From positions 5,276,204-5,340,203 of the forward strand of contig NZ_JHEG04000001.1 in NCBI RefSeq assembly GCF_000760695.4: DNA of 64,000 nucleotides. The letters run 5' to 3'. Positions within the stretch are counted from its first letter, which is position 1. Every line of letters starts with the position of its first letter. Below the pieces are notes generated by a model that saw only the letters and a program-made list of their open reading frames with translations, was not told the origin of the DNA and did no database searches. Shown piece by piece: positions 27,514 to 38,345 of the stretch. A program made the translations under genes and the position numbers. This DNA comes from Tolypothrix bouteillei VB521301. Lineage in GTDB: Bacteria; Cyanobacteriota; Cyanobacteriia; Cyanobacteriales; Nostocaceae.

Positions 27514-28098
27514 CTATAGATTTTCAAATTCAACTTTATCATAAAGATCCATAAGACTGATTTCAAAAGAAATAGAATTTAGAGACAATGTTTCATTAAG
27601 TTCATCATATTCAAGAAAAGACCAGCGTTTATTATCTGTTTTAAAAAAATGTTCTATATGGACTTTATATTGGTCAATTAACAAATATTCCTGAAAAGTT
27701 GGAATAGTACGATAAGCTAAAAATTTCTCATCTTTGTCATAACTTCTAGTTGCGGCTGATAAGACTTCAGCAATGATGAATGGATTAATAAGAGTATCTC
27801 GTCTTCCTTCTTGTAATTGCAATTCGCCCCGAACTACCATAACATCAGGATAGGTGTAAATTCGTTTTTTAGGAATCCACAACCGTTGATCGGTGACAAA
27901 AACTCGATAGGGTTGACGTTTGAGAGCAAAATTTAGTGCAGCATAGAAGTTTCCTGCAATTTGATTGTGATTTGGTGTCCCACCAGTCATAGGAATAATT
28001 TCACCGTTAATGTATTCATGACGTTGTTCTGAGTTAAGCTCTAATTCTAAATATTCTTCGCTTGTATAGTTTTTTTTCTCGTTAGCTTGCATTACCAT
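27514..28098 (-). CDS. Uma2 family (DUF820) nuclease-like protein
   Basis: 194 residues, a second Uma2 subtype. It has YTSEEYLELELNSEQRHEYINGEIIPMTGGTPNHNQI at the start, VTDQRLWIP, YPDVMVVRGEL, NPFIIAEVLSAATRSYDKDEKFLAYRTIPTFQEYLLID; the Asp, Glu and Lys residues match the PD-(D/E)XK-like core. It is convergent with the Uma2 gene at 26714 but belongs to a different subgroup. Function unknown. The spacer before the next gene is short and without signals. Confidence 0.88.
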   Translation of the reverse strand: MVMQANEKKNYTSEEYLELELNSEQRHEYINGEIIPMTGGTPNHNQIAGNFYAALNFALKRQPYRVFVTDQRLWIPKKRIYTYPDVMVVRGELQLQEGRRDTLINPFIIAEVLSAATRSYDKDEKFLAYRTIPTFQEYLLIDQYKVHIEHFFKTDNKRWSFLEYDELNETLSLNSISFEISLMDLYDKVEFENL

Positions 28099-28236
28099 TG
28101 GTTTGAATCCTCAAGCTTCAAGTTAGTAGTTATATCATTTTACAAAAATGATGATAAAAATTGATAATGGAGAGACGCTTCAAACAGCACGTCTCTACAT
28201 ACCGATTCAGCCACACTCGTTATTTATGAGGTTTCT

Positions 28237-29517
28237 GTGGAAAATCAAAGTCTTGCAAATCCTAAACCCTTCTTGCTCCAACCATCAAGTTATCAGGTTT
28301 GGGCACAGGCAATTGCTCGATTTCTCTATCAAGGTGGATATGGGACTATCCAATTCTTTATCCCTTTAATTTTTGTCAATCAGTTGAATTTTTCAGCAAC
28401 AGTGGTTGGGTTTGCGGTAGGCTGTGGGGCGCTTGCTGGAGTCGTAGGGCATTTCTTGGGAGGTTATTTAGCTGATTCTCCCGCATATGGTCGCAAACGA
28501 ACACTGTTATTTTCGGCTTTGTTGTCAATTTTAGCAGCGATCGCATTAGCATTGCTTCCCAATTTATCCATGCTGATTGTCGTAAATTTGCTGATGGGGT
28601 TGAGCGCCGGATGTTATTGGACAGCAGCTGATGCTGCAGTTATTGATGTCACTCCTCCAAAAGAACATCAAAAAGCATTTGCCATTCTGGTACTGGCAGA
28701 TAGTATTGGCAGTGGTTTGGGAATCTTGAGTGGTGGGCTCGTACTTTCTACAGTCACGCAACCGCAAACGCTCTTTTTAATGGCAGGGTTGATTCTCTTG
28801 GTGTTTTTGGTAACAATCCAAGTTGCGATCGCCGACTCTCATCAAGAGGCGAACGAACATTCCAATCCACTCCAAGGATTTAGTTTGGCATTAAAAGATA
28901 GCTCCCTGCAAGTCTTTATGTTAGTTAATGTTCTTTTTACAACTTATATTGCTTTGGTTAGCACTACATTACCGCTGTATTTTACAAACTTTGTTTTTAT
29001 TGGGATTTCACAGACGAATTCAGATGCAGGCTCGTCATTAGTCAGTGTGGCAAATCTCTTTACTTGGTGCTATGTCGGCATTGGTTCGGTGTTGCAATTA
29101 CCGCTAGTACAACTATTAACTTCACTGTTGAATGTTCGAGTTCTTACAATCTCAATGTTGTTATGGAGTGCTGGATTCATTTTAGTTTGGGCAACTCATC
29201 TGATGCCATCAATTGCCATCTTTGGAACTATTGCTGCATTTTCTGTCTTGTCCATTGCAAGTGCCATCTACAAACCATTTGCACCAGCACTAATAGCTGA
29301 GTTAGCGCCGCAATCATTGCGAGCAGTTTATCTTGCTATCGGCTATCAATGTTGGTCAATTGGCTATTTTGTCGGTCCAATTTTAGGCGGATGGGCAATG
29401 GATCGTTCCCCAGCGATCGCTCACGGTTTATGGATTGCAATTTCTATCAGTAGCGTGTTCGGTTTATTCATGCTGCACATTCTCCGACTGAAGAAGTTTT
29501 CTCTTGACTCGCCTTAA
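28237..29517 (+). CDS. MFS transporter
   Basis: 426 residues with about twelve hydrophobic helices. The loop 2-3 signature GGYLADSPAYGRKRT identifies the major facilitator superfamily, with two six-helix halves separated by a polar stretch near residues 195-210. It is an inner-membrane secondary transporter, likely an exporter of the drug/metabolite type, substrate not readable. The start is GTG 28237, with ATGAGG seven bases upstream. The next downstream sequence is a repeat element, so it is a single gene. Confidence 0.85.
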   Translation: MENQSLANPKPFLLQPSSYQVWAQAIARFLYQGGYGTIQFFIPLIFVNQLNFSATVVGFAVGCGALAGVVGHFLGGYLADSPAYGRKRTLLFSALLSILAAIALALLPNLSMLIVVNLLMGLSAGCYWTAADAAVIDVTPPKEHQKAFAILVLADSIGSGLGILSGGLVLSTVTQPQTLFLMAGLILLVFLVTIQVAIADSHQEANEHSNPLQGFSLALKDSSLQVFMLVNVLFTTYIALVSTTLPLYFTNFVFIGISQTNSDAGSSLVSVANLFTWCYVGIGSVLQLPLVQLLTSLLNVRVLTISMLLWSAGFILVWATHLMPSIAIFGTIAAFSVLSIASAIYKPFAPALIAELAPQSLRAVYLAIGYQCWSIGYFVGPILGGWAMDRSPAIAHGLWIAISISSVFGLFMLHILRLKKFSLDSP

Positions 29518-29538
29518 TTGAGATTGGCGATCGTAACG

Positions 29539-29769
29539 GGAGCATCCCAATTTGCAAAAAACACGTTGGCGATTGAAATCGCCGCTATACAAGCTAAGTC
29601 CCTCCGGGTTCGCCAGTCGCCTACGGCGGGAAACCCGCCTGCAGCGCCGGACTCACCACCTACGTGGACTTAATAAGAAGTCCTTGTCTTGCGGTGAGTC
29701 CGAAGGGACGAGCGTTTATATAGCCTGAGAATTCTATTCTGAAGGCAATTGGCACTCTTTGGGATGCTC
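29539..29769. mobile_element. Small terminal-inverted-repeat element (MITE-like), with nested palindrome
   Basis: A 231-bp unit with ends GGAGCATCCCAA and TTGGGATGCTCC, matching the element at 1101-1261. It is longer because a palindromic element with core GGCGGG-AAA-CCCGCC (29611-29657) lies inside it. TCGTAAC occurs just outside both ends (29531-29537 and 29773-29779), a possible target-site duplication. No coding frame. The remaining spacer to 29950 shows nothing. Confidence 0.75.
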
Positions 29770-29950
29770 CCGCTCGTAACTATGCTCAAAAACCGAGCGA
29801 TCGGCGAACAGGCTAACACTCTTTGATGCTAGTTAACTATACAATACAGGTGCGATCGCAGCAGCAGGTAACCAGGGTAAATTGTTGGTGAGATAGTATA
29901 ACCAAATGGATCGAGGCTTTTTTTCACTTGGCTAAAATAAGACTTCAATA

Positions 29951-30010
29951 GCCATTAACAATTAGCCATTAGCCATTAGCCATTAGCAATTAGCCATTAG
30001 CCATTAGCCA
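29951..30010. repeat. STRR heptamer array overlapping a gene end
   Basis: Seven or more tandem copies of TTAGCCA or TTAGCAA. The array runs into the 3' end of the minus-strand kinase giant and supplies its last codons and stop (ending LMANG). Confidence 0.85.
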
Positions 30011-33000
30011 ATCAGGTCTTTGTGCAATCAACACTTCTGCTGCTTGACTGTCCAAAGGTTTAGAAAACCAATAACCCTGTCCGTATTCACAGCCCAGTCT
30101 TCTCAATTCAGCCAGCTGTTCAACCGTTTCGATTCCTTCCGCAATAACATTCATTGATAAATTGTGTGCCAATGCCAAAATAGTGCGGACAATCTCAGTA
30201 TCCTGATTTTGAACCCCAATCCTCTGAGTAAAGGAGCGATCGATCTTCAAAAGATGAACGGGAAACTGGTGCAGATAACTTAATGAAGAATACCCCGTCC
30301 CAAAATCATCAATGCAAAGCTGTATGTTACGATCGCTCAATTGCTGCAACACATCCCTTGTCACTTCTGAATAAGTCATTAAAGTGCTTTCTGTAATTTC
30401 CAGCTTTAAACTGTCTCCCCGAAGATCCATGTGACTTAAAACCCGATCGATACGTTCAATCAAATCTGATTGCGAGAGCTGCTTCACCGAAAGGTTAACG
30501 CTCATTGTCAGAGGTAAGCGATCGCTAAATTGCAATTGCCAAACGCGCAACTGACGACATGCTTCTAGCAACACCCATTCCCCAATAGGAACAATCAGCC
30601 CTGTTTCTTCTGCTAAGGGAACAAATTCAGAAGGCGAAATCAACCCCTTCTCCGGATGCAACCATCGCACCAGCGCTTCAAACCCTTCCAATCTCCCAGT
30701 TTGCAGCGATACAATCGGTTGATAATAAACTTGCAATTGTTGGTGTTGGATCGCCCATCGCAAATCTGTCTCTAGCTGTAGCAGCAATGTGGCTCTATCT
30801 TGCATACTCGTATTAAAAATAACATAACAAGATTTCCCGCCTGCTTTTGCTTGATACATTGCAATATCCGCAGCACGCAGCAATTCTTCCGCACGATTGT
30901 ACCCCGTCACACTAGAAACAATCCCAATACTGACGGTATTGAAAACCTTATAACCATTTAAATCAAACGGTACATTGAGCGCTAACTGAATGCGATCGGC
31001 AATCAGGGCTTCATCTTCTGGAGAATCTAATAAAATAATAAATTCATCCCCTCCCAATCTCGCAATTATATCCATCGGGCTGAGGCAAGATTTTAACCTT
31101 CGAGCAATAGCAACTAAAAGCTCATCTCCAACCATATGCCCCAAACTATCATTAATTACCTTAAAACGATCTACATCCAAAAACAACACGGCAAATCGAT
31201 AATCCCGGTGCTTCTGCGTTCGCCGAATAGCTTGCTCCAATCGTTCGGTAAATAGCAGCCGATTGGGTAATCCAGTCAAGGTATCGTGGAGGGCATCATA
31301 AACCAGTTTATCCTCCATTTGCTTTCTTTCTGTAATATCGCGAAAAAAGATAGATAAGCCTTCATCATCAGGATAAACATTGACTTCCAACCACTTCTTG
31401 CTAGGTGGATAAAACTCTTCAAATTGAATGTGGTTTTTATTCTTCATAGCTTCATGATATCGCTGGTAAAACACGGTATTTATAACGATTGGATAAGTCT
31501 TCCAAAAGTTTTGTCCCAAAAGTTCCTCACCAGCTTTTCCCAATTGCCGTTCGGCTTGTTGATTGACATAGACAATCTGCCATTGCCGATTCACAGCAAT
31601 AAATCCATCTGTAATTCGCTCTAAAATTCGAGAAGTTTGTTCTGTTTTCAGTTGTAGAAATTGGTTGAGTTCTTCCCTATTTCTGAGTAACCGTGCGTTC
31701 TCAATTGCGATCGCCATCTGTGTAGACAATAAATTCAATAATTCCACTCGTTCTGGTTTAAACGCAGCCGTGGCTAAGTTATTCTCCAAATAAAGCACGC
31801 CAGATAATTTCCCCTGATTGACCATTGGAGTGCAGAGAATAGATTTGGGCTGTTGTTGGCGAATATAAGGATCGGATGCAAATTGATTGTCGCGAGTTGC
31901 ATTGTCTAGAACTATGCTGTTTTGAGTGCGAGCAACATAATTGACAATAGCAACACAAACATTTTGGCACTTTTGAATGGGAACGGGCTGTCCTATATAA
32001 ATTGTCTCGCCATCCGCCATACCTGTTGCTTCCATTAACAGCTGACCATCTGTTTCTAAAATCAACCTTCCTATCTGTGCTCCAGCATTTTCAATCGCTA
32101 CCTTCATAAGAGTTGATAACAGACGGGTGAGAACAAGCTCGCTTGCAATTGCTTGAGACGCTTTCATGACAGTTTCCAAATCTAGCGTCTCGGAACGGCT
32201 ACTTGTGGAATCGGTCACAGAAATTTTGGCACTGGTTTCTAAAGGTTGCTCGAAGAATTCTGGAAACTTTGTCTCCAAATCTCTAACTTTTGCCATAGCC
32301 CCCCATCTGAGATAGCGGTAACGGGCTTCCTGTATGCAGGTTTTAGCAAACACAACCTTTCCTCTAGCCGAATAAACCATAGCAGAGCGCTCGTAAGCAA
32401 TAGCCGCCTCTTGAGTGTACTCGTGTTCGTCTGCAAGGGTAATGGCGCGATCGTATAACTCCATTGCTTGAAACTCTTCACCCAATACGCGATGCTGTTC
32501 TGCTTGCATCAAAAAAAATTTGTGCTGGTAGTTCATGGGAGCATGTCGCGCCCATCGTTCCATTTGTTCGAGATCCAATTTCACTTTGCTCAGAATCTCA
32601 ATCTGCTCCGGAGGTGATGCTTCAGCATAAATCGCCAATCGGGCTAACGCATCATAAAAGTGGAAGAATGCAATGCTGACTTGTCCTGCAACTCCATCAA
32701 GATAAGCTGCTGCTAAATCCGCATTTTCCACTGCTTGCTGTGGTAGGTTAAACCAGCAGCAAAGCATAAGTTTATTTAGATAGAGTAGAAACAAAACTTG
32801 GCGATCGTTTGCTTGTTGCAATAAAGGTAGCGATTGTACTTCATTGTAAGCATTCCCTATTAAGAGATGGGTATGGGAAGAACCTGCTGTTAAGTTCAAC
32901 ATCGCTTGTTTGAACATTGCGATCGCATGAGCGTTTCTTGTTTGCTTTAGAGATGTTAAGTCATAAATATAATTGGATGCCAATTGTTCTATTTCAGCGA

Positions 33001-36000
33001 GAAACACCCCAGCAAAGAAAGCTTGATCGCAATGATGAAGCGCCGTATAACCAGCAAATTCAAAGTCTCCGTTCTCGATACCTGCTTGATAGCAGTCTTG
33101 TAAAGGACTCAGAGTTGCTCTCAGATGAGTTTTCCAATAGCGGGTTCCCGCATGGACGGGTAGGAGCGTTCTACAACGAATTGGTTTGTAGTTCAGCTTT
33201 TCCAACAATGCTAGAGCCAAATCACTAAATTGACAGCCTGCTTCAATATCAACTCCACAAAGAATTAAACCGTATACAGCGTAAGGAAAAGGAGAAATCT
33301 CTGCATTTCCGTACTCAATCGATAGATTGACTTGCTTAATGACAATCAATGGGAATAATTCAGGGGTGCTAACGTGTGCTGCAGGAATAGCACTAGATAA
33401 CACTCGCATGGCTGCAAGGACTCTAGCTTCCGTCATTTGGGGTAAATTGATTAATGATTCAATAGAGACATCAGCCAATCGAGCGATAGTTTCTGTAAGC
33501 GCCTTTTCAACATCTGCTTGAGTTGCTGGTGTTGGAAAGTTTACTTCTAACAAAGATAGTATCTCTAAAGCGATCCTAAGCGCTTCTATTGGATATCCCT
33601 GTACGAGTAGGGCTTGAATTTTAACTTCGTAAACTCGTACTTTATGCAATACCGTTCGTGCTTGCTGTAGTGTCTTTTGAGCTAACTGTTCCATGCGCTC
33701 AAATTCACTATTAAGAAAAGCAACTTCAGTTGCTGCTTGGTACAATTCTAGTGTGAGATTGTACTGTTGTTGCCAACTGTCTTCTGCTAGCAACCTTAAT
33801 CCCATTCGCAAGTAACTAAATGCTGAATCATAAGCAGCAGAGGCTTTCGCTTTTTCTCCTACCATCAAATTGAGTTGCGCCAGTTTGTTTCTGTCCTGCT
33901 GCTGCTCGATCAATTCTTGCCCTAAATTCAGTTGATTGACAATATCAAAATATCTTTGCTCTTGCTGTTGGGAATCGCTATTAAAAAGCAACAATTGTCC
34001 AATTTGGTAATGAATCTTTTGGCGATCGCTTGCTGGTATAAGTGAGTAGACGGCTTGCTGAATTCTATCGTGTACGAACTTACATTCAACAACTGCCTGT
34101 TCTTGAATACCCAGTACAAGCAACTTATAATTATTGTTGAGAGGCATCACCAGACCCATAGCAACAGCGTCTTGAAGTACGATCGCCGTTTCTTGAGACG
34201 AGCGATGGTAAACCATTGCCAAAATATCTATTTCAAACTGATTGCCAATACAAGCTGCTAATTTTAAAATATTTTGAGTTTCGGATTTAAGTTGTTGAAT
34301 TTTCAGAGCCAATAGTTCTATTACATTGCTTGTAATCTCTCTAGTTTTTATCTGCTCGATATTCCACTGCCATTTGCATAACTGCATGTTAAATTGCAAA
34401 AGATTTTCTGTATTCAGAGTTTTCAGAAACTCCTTGACAAAGAAAGGATTGCCACCTGTTTTATCTATGACAAGTTGAGCAAGAGGTTGAGCTTCTGCCG
34501 TAGTGCAGCTTAATGTTTCAGAAATCAGCATTGTCACATGATATAGTTCCAGTGGAGAAAGGACAATTTGCCGAATAGATCCTCCACTACGGCTAATTTC
34601 CTCTACGGTTACCAGTAAAGGATGGGCTGCACTGACCTCATTATCGCGGTAAGCCCCAATGGCAAATAGATGAGTGCTATCTGTTGCTGTTAGTAAGAGT
34701 TGTAGTAATTTTAAACTGGCTAGATCTGCCCACTGCAAATCATCTAAAAACAGTACCAACGGATGTTCGGGCTGAGCAAATACGCGAATAAAACTTTGAA
34801 AAACAAGGTTGAAACGGTTTTGTGCTTCTGCTGAACCCAACTCAGGGACTTCTGGCTGTCTACCAATAATCAGCTCTATCTCAGGAATAACATCTATAAT
34901 GACTTGAGCGTTGGGAAGCAACGCTCCCAAAAGCTTTTCGCGCCACTGACATAACTGTTCTTCCTGCTCTGATAACAGTTGTCGCACGAGATCGGCAAAA
35001 GCATTCACGATCGCAAAGTAAGGGATATTCCTCTGGTACTGCTCGAACTTTCCCGCAATAAAATAACTCTGTTGCTGGGTTACGGACTTATAAAGTTCCT
35101 GCACGAGAGCAGATTTGCCAATCCCGGAGTAGCCAGATACCAGCACCATCTGGGTTTTGTTAGGGGATGCGATCGAAGGCTGAGAACTCTCGCTCATCTC
35201 CTTTTGCACAATTTGCTCAAATGTCGCAATTAGCATGGTAATTTCTTGCTCTCTACCATAAAGCTTTTGCGGAATTTGCAGCGCAGTTGATATATCTGTG
35301 CTAGCAAGCGGGAAAGGTTGGATAGTACCAGAATTCTGAAGTTGTCTCAGGCATTCTTCTAAATCTGTTTTAATACCTTTAGCACTTTGGTATCTTTCCT
35401 CTGCCATTTTTGCCATAAGTTTGAGAATGATTTGAGATATGGCAAGTGGAATTTCTGGTTTGCGCTTGTGGGGTGGTATTGGTTGTTTGGCAAGATGACA
35501 GTGTACTAACTCCAGCAAGTTGGTGGTATTGAAGGGTCTTTGCTGGGTAAACAATTCGTAGAGAGTGACACCTAAAGAGTAAAAATCGCTGCGGTAGTCG
35601 AGGGATCTGTTCATTCTACCCGTTTGCTCCGGGGACATATAGGCCAAAGTCCCCTCTAAAATGTGGGGACTGGTAAGGATGGGATTTTCGCGAGCAAAAA
35701 TAGTAGAAATGCCAAAGTCAATAATTTTTAACTGTCCCGTAACCGGATTGAAAACAATATTTGAGAGATTTATATCTTTATGGATGACATTCTGTAGGTG
35801 AATTTCACCTAGTATTTCAGTGATTTGGATGCCGAGTTTAATAGCTGTTTCTATGGAAAATTGTTGGTGCTTCATCAATAAATTCAAAGCTTCCCCACCA
35901 AAATCCTCTACAGTCATTACCAAACTATGCCGATATTGTTCCAGGCTATAAGCTCTGACTGTACCCTCCAAGGTTAGGTGGCGGGTAATCTCGTACTCTA

Positions 36001-36157
36001 GTTTAAAACGAGCAATTTCCTCAGGAGGCGGGTACTCTTGCTTGAGTATTTTGAGGATAACGGGAAATCGATCCGAAAGCCTGCATCCTCGATAAACTAA
36101 TGATTTGCTACTTTCGTAAAGTTTTTTTGTAATTTCATAACCTGCGATCACTATCAT
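29990..36157 (-). CDS. Kinase-AAA-GAF-PAS-GGDEF-EAL signalling protein
   Basis: 2055 residues, soluble. Domains in order: Ser/Thr kinase (about 7-270; catalytic loop HKDINLSN, then DFG, and [13 protein letters not shown]), an AAA/NACHT-like ATPase (about 300-560; GYSGIGKS P-loop and [10 protein letters not shown]), a long helical TPR-like region (about 600-1270), GAF (about 1300-1450), PAS (about 1465-1580), GGDEF (about 1590-1755; intact ARLGGDEF) and EAL (about 1770-2040; [22 protein letters not shown]). The inhibitory RxxD before GGDEF is absent. Both c-di-GMP domains look catalytically complete. Kinase-AAA-GAF giants are common in filamentous cyanobacteria, usually ending in a histidine kinase; a c-di-GMP ending is less usual. 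The final residues come from a heptamer repeat. Confidence 0.92.
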   Translation of the reverse strand: MIVIAGYEITKKLYESSKSLVYRGCRLSDRFPVILKILKQEYPPPEEIARFKLEYEITRHLTLEGTVRAYSLEQYRHSLVMTVEDFGGEALNLLMKHQQFSIETAIKLGIQITEILGEIHLQNVIHKDINLSNIVFNPVTGQLKIIDFGISTIFARENPILTSPHILEGTLAYMSPEQTGRMNRSLDYRSDFYSLGVTLYELFTQQRPFNTTNLLELVHCHLAKQPIPPHKRKPEIPLAISQIILKLMAKMAEERYQSAKGIKTDLEECLRQLQNSGTIQPFPLASTDISTALQIPQKLYGREQEITMLIATFEQIVQKEMSESSQPSIASPNKTQMVLVSGYSGIGKSALVQELYKSVTQQQSYFIAGKFEQYQRNIPYFAIVNAFADLVRQLLSEQEEQLCQWREKLLGALLPNAQVIIDVIPEIELIIGRQPEVPELGSAEAQNRFNLVFQSFIRVFAQPEHPLVLFLDDLQWADLASLKLLQLLLTATDSTHLFAIGAYRDNEVSAAHPLLVTVEEISRSGGSIRQIVLSPLELYHVTMLISETLSCTTAEAQPLAQLVIDKTGGNPFFVKEFLKTLNTENLLQFNMQLCKWQWNIEQIKTREITSNVIELLALKIQQLKSETQNILKLAACIGNQFEIDILAMVYHRSSQETAIVLQDAVAMGLVMPLNNNYKLLVLGIQEQAVVECKFVHDRIQQAVYSLIPASDRQKIHYQIGQLLLFNSDSQQQEQRYFDIVNQLNLGQELIEQQQDRNKLAQLNLMVGEKAKASAAYDSAFSYLRMGLRLLAEDSWQQQYNLTLELYQAATEVAFLNSEFERMEQLAQKTLQQARTVLHKVRVYEVKIQALLVQGYPIEALRIALEILSLLEVNFPTPATQADVEKALTETIARLADVSIESLINLPQMTEARVLAAMRVLSSAIPAAHVSTPELFPLIVIKQVNLSIEYGNAEISPFPYAVYGLILCGVDIEAGCQFSDLALALLEKLNYKPIRCRTLLPVHAGTRYWKTHLRATLSPLQDCYQAGIENGDFEFAGYTALHHCDQAFFAGVFLAEIEQLASNYIYDLTSLKQTRNAHAIAMFKQAMLNLTAGSSHTHLLIGNAYNEVQSLPLLQQANDRQVLFLLYLNKLMLCCWFNLPQQAVENADLAAAYLDGVAGQVSIAFFHFYDALARLAIYAEASPPEQIEILSKVKLDLEQMERWARHAPMNYQHKFFLMQAEQHRVLGEEFQAMELYDRAITLADEHEYTQEAAIAYERSAMVYSARGKVVFAKTCIQEARYRYLRWGAMAKVRDLETKFPEFFEQPLETSAKISVTDSTSSRSETLDLETVMKASQAIASELVLTRLLSTLMKVAIENAGAQIGRLILETDGQLLMEATGMADGETIYIGQPVPIQKCQNVCVAIVNYVARTQNSIVLDNATRDNQFASDPYIRQQQPKSILCTPMVNQGKLSGVLYLENNLATAAFKPERVELLNLLSTQMAIAIENARLLRNREELNQFLQLKTEQTSRILERITDGFIAVNRQWQIVYVNQQAERQLGKAGEELLGQNFWKTYPIVINTVFYQRYHEAMKNKNHIQFEEFYPPSKKWLEVNVYPDDEGLSIFFRDITERKQMEDKLVYDALHDTLTGLPNRLLFTERLEQAIRRTQKHRDYRFAVLFLDVDRFKVINDSLGHMVGDELLVAIARRLKSCLSPMDIIARLGGDEFIILLDSPEDEALIADRIQLALNVPFDLNGYKVFNTVSIGIVSSVTGYNRAEELLRAADIAMYQAKAGGKSCYVIFNTSMQDRATLLLQLETDLRWAIQHQQLQVYYQPIVSLQTGRLEGFEALVRWLHPEKGLISPSEFVPLAEETGLIVPIGEWVLLEACRQLRVWQLQFSDRLPLTMSVNLSVKQLSQSDLIERIDRVLSHMDLRGDSLKLEITESTLMTYSEVTRDVLQQLSDRNIQLCIDDFGTGYSSLSYLHQFPVHLLKIDRSFTQRIGVQNQDTEIVRTILALAHNLSMNVIAEGIETVEQLAELRRLGCEYGQGYWFSKPLDSQAAEVLIAQRPDWLMANG

Positions 36158-36492
36158 CGAAGATTTGTAATGTTATGTGTATACCGTCCACAAACAAGAT
36201 CGTTAACAAGTCATGTCATTAATATTACATTAATTCTTCATACAAAATCGATAGAGTAAAATCGCGTACTGTCATGCTTTAGTTAGAAATTTTTGGGAAA
36301 GTTGGAAAAATACAGCAGTTTTTTATAAAAAAATTCAAAATCCCCAGAATGATGTTTTAAATCGGGCTGATACTTGAACCTATTTTGCTAACAGACGAAT
36401 CACAGCTATCCAAATTGGGATACTCCTCTGTGCTAGTAATACTTCGAGATACTCTAAAATTTGTTGCTTAATATTAATCGCTATCATCAACA
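36158..36492. other. Gene-free spacer upstream of the kinase giant
   Basis: AT-rich region that should hold the promoter of the minus-strand kinase giant. A solo element end TTGGGATACTCC (36415-36426) is visible. I see no convincing coding frame or regulatory palindrome. Confidence 0.5.
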
Positions 36493-36891
36493 ATACCTTT
36501 GCCAAAACGCCTTCACTCTAGAAAAGTGAACGACAGGCGCTACAACGGGGGGCTTTGGGGTCCTCACGAAGTGGGGTTGGGGGAAACCCAGAGCAGTTGC
36601 TTCAACGGGGGGAACCCAGAGCAGTCGCCTCAAAGGGGGGAACCCAGAGCAGTTGCATCAACGGGGAGAACCCCCCTTCGGGTTCACCAGTCCCCTGTAG
36701 AGGGAAACCCTCCTATGGCGCATTCGCGCCACGCTACGCTATCAGGGCTAGATTCACCGCAACGCACTGCCTCGGCTATACAAACAAAGCTCCCCTGTGC
36801 GGGCTTTAGGTTTTAGCCCACGCAGGTGGGCTTTCTTTATGTAGCCACAGACTTCCAGTCTGTAGGGCTTTTGAGAAATTGGCAAAGGTAT
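36493..36891. mobile_element. 399-bp element with 13-bp terminal inverted repeats
   Basis: Perfect ends ATACCTTTGCCAA and TTGGCAAAGGTAT. Inside: about three copies of a 31-bp unit containing GGGGGGAACCCAGAGCAGT (36575-36670), a diverged copy of the palindromic core (36685-36758) and stem-loops AAAGCCCAC-type / GTGGGCTTT and CAGACT/AGTCTG near 36790-36865. No protein is encoded convincingly. It looks like a non-autonomous transposable element of a different family from the GGAGCATCC elements. Confidence 0.65.
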
Positions 36892-37016
36892 CGATCGAGT
36901 ATTAATTTTTGTGGTGAGCTACTCGACATCTAATTTTTCAGAGCGAGTTAAGCCAGCCAAAGGTTTCAAGCTGATGCAAGTAAAATATGGAATAGCTTAT
37001 CTCTAATTTTTGACAT

Positions 37017-37682
37017 TTATTTTAGCGTATTTGGGTCAATTCCTTGCTGTTGTAATCTTGCTAAAATATTTTGCAATTGTTCTTCTGGTGTTGGATATTT
37101 ATTACCATCTTCATCATACCAGTAAAGCCATTCACGCGTTCTTCCTTGATAAATTCCTCTTTCACGCCCGATACCTAAATCAATTTCTGGCATCCAAATT
37201 TTATCTCCAGGTTGTAAGATATATTCACCATCAACTAAACGGTATACTTCTAAACGTTGGCGTCTGCGTCTTAGTCGTGTAGGAGCATAAATAACATAAT
37301 ACAATATTCCTAATTGAGCGTAATCCGTTTTTTTCTTTTCGTACTCACCGTTATAGGTTTGGGAAACAATTTCTAAAGCTAATATAGGAGCAATATTATC
37401 TTCTTCCCATAACACATAACTAGAACGTCCATTTTCACCTACAAATCGTTCTACACCTAAACTTAAAAAACCATCGGGAACAATAGCATCTTCTGAGGGT
37501 GCATAATAAATTCCCATGTTTATGCCAAAAAACCAATCTTCACGATTTTGCCAAATTGTTGCTAATATGGCTAATAATAAGTTAGGAATTAAGATTTGCA
37601 GCTCGCTATCCACGGGTTTGTCGTTTGAATCAGGTAATTCGGCGGATGAAGGTAGGCAATGTAAGGGATTGTATTTATACAT
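37017..37682 (-). CDS. Uma2 family (DUF820) nuclease-like protein
   Basis: 221 residues, closely related to the protein at 26714-27397: shared blocks PDGFLSLGVER, ILALEIVSQTYNGEYEKKKTDYAQLGILYYVIYAP and IWMPEIDLGIGRERG. The PD-(D/E)XK-like Asp, Glu and Lys positions are kept. Function unknown. The C-terminus carries a short Gln/Glu helix followed by GIDPNTLK, as in the paralogue (GVDPDSLPSQ). It lies in a separate short minus-strand segment between a transposable-like element and tRNA-Phe. Confidence 0.87.
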   Translation of the reverse strand: MYKYNPLHCLPSSAELPDSNDKPVDSELQILIPNLLLAILATIWQNREDWFFGINMGIYYAPSEDAIVPDGFLSLGVERFVGENGRSSYVLWEEDNIAPILALEIVSQTYNGEYEKKKTDYAQLGILYYVIYAPTRLRRRRQRLEVYRLVDGEYILQPGDKIWMPEIDLGIGRERGIYQGRTREWLYWYDEDGNKYPTPEEQLQNILARLQQQGIDPNTLK

Positions 37683-37775
37683 AATAAGATGATGGGTGTT
37701 TAATTTCGATCGGAGCCTCCTTCCGTTTCTAAGAGAGGGGGAGTATTTTATTCCCCTCCCCGCATCGGGAAGGAG

Positions 37776-37979
37776 TTAGGAGATGGGTTCTTGATTCCCA
37801 AATAAATCTAAACTCATCTGTCCATAATTTAACAGTAACTCAGTTTGCATATAGCTAACTTTGGCTTTAATTTCATCCATCACTAACCATAAATCTAACA
37901 AAGTTTTTTCTTCAGGTATACGCTTTTTCTCATCACCGATTTGCGGTACAACTTTTAACGCAACTTCAAATGTCCGCAT
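37776..37979 (-). CDS. Small hypothetical protein
   Basis: 67 residues (MRTFEVALKVVPQIGDEKKRIPEEKTLLDLW...). Composition is that of a real soluble protein, with an amphipathic middle helix, no signal peptide and no recognised domain. It lies about 90 bp upstream of the Uma2 gene on the same strand, so a two-gene operon is possible. There is no clear ribosome-binding site. Coding status is moderately supported. Confidence 0.45.
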   Translation of the reverse strand: MRTFEVALKVVPQIGDEKKRIPEEKTLLDLWLVMDEIKAKVSYMQTELLLNYGQMSLDLFGNQEPIS

Positions 37980-38146
37980 CTACAAATCGTTACTGACTAA
38001 GCCAGTATTTTTCAGGTTTCTAACAAAAGTTAAAAATTATACATTTGTCTGAGTTTTTCTCTTGCGCCCTTGTTGCAGAAGTATTTGCTTATTTTTGGTG
38101 AGACGCTGGATGTTAGTTTTGACAAGCTCCTTATCCATTCAAAACA

Positions 38147-38180
38147 AAACCCCCAAAAACCTAGTGTTTGCGGGGGTTGT
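38147..38180 (-). terminator. Terminator after tRNA-Phe
   Basis: Stem AACCCCC (38148-38154) pairs with GGGGGTT (38172-38178). On the minus strand, a TTTTG stretch follows the stem. It starts 9 bp after the tRNA 3' end. Confidence 0.7.
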
Positions 38181-38188
38181 TTGAGTAA

Positions 38189-38261
<73 letters not shown>

Positions 38262-38345
38262 AAATTTCTTTCGTGTTTTTGTTTATTTCCACGATTATTA
38301 ATAGTAGCGAAGGCTCAATGATTTGACAAGTACTTTTGGAAAAAA

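Noticed and set aside
26714..28098. Toxin-antitoxin or restriction system formed by the two Uma2 genes
   Set aside because: They are convergent, belong to different Uma2 subgroups and have no methylase, antitoxin or helicase partner.
36499..36816. Overlapping frames with Gly/Pro/Arg-rich sequence inside the 399-bp element
   Set aside because: Residues come from the 31-bp direct repeats; there is no start signal and no recognisable domain, so they are not genes.
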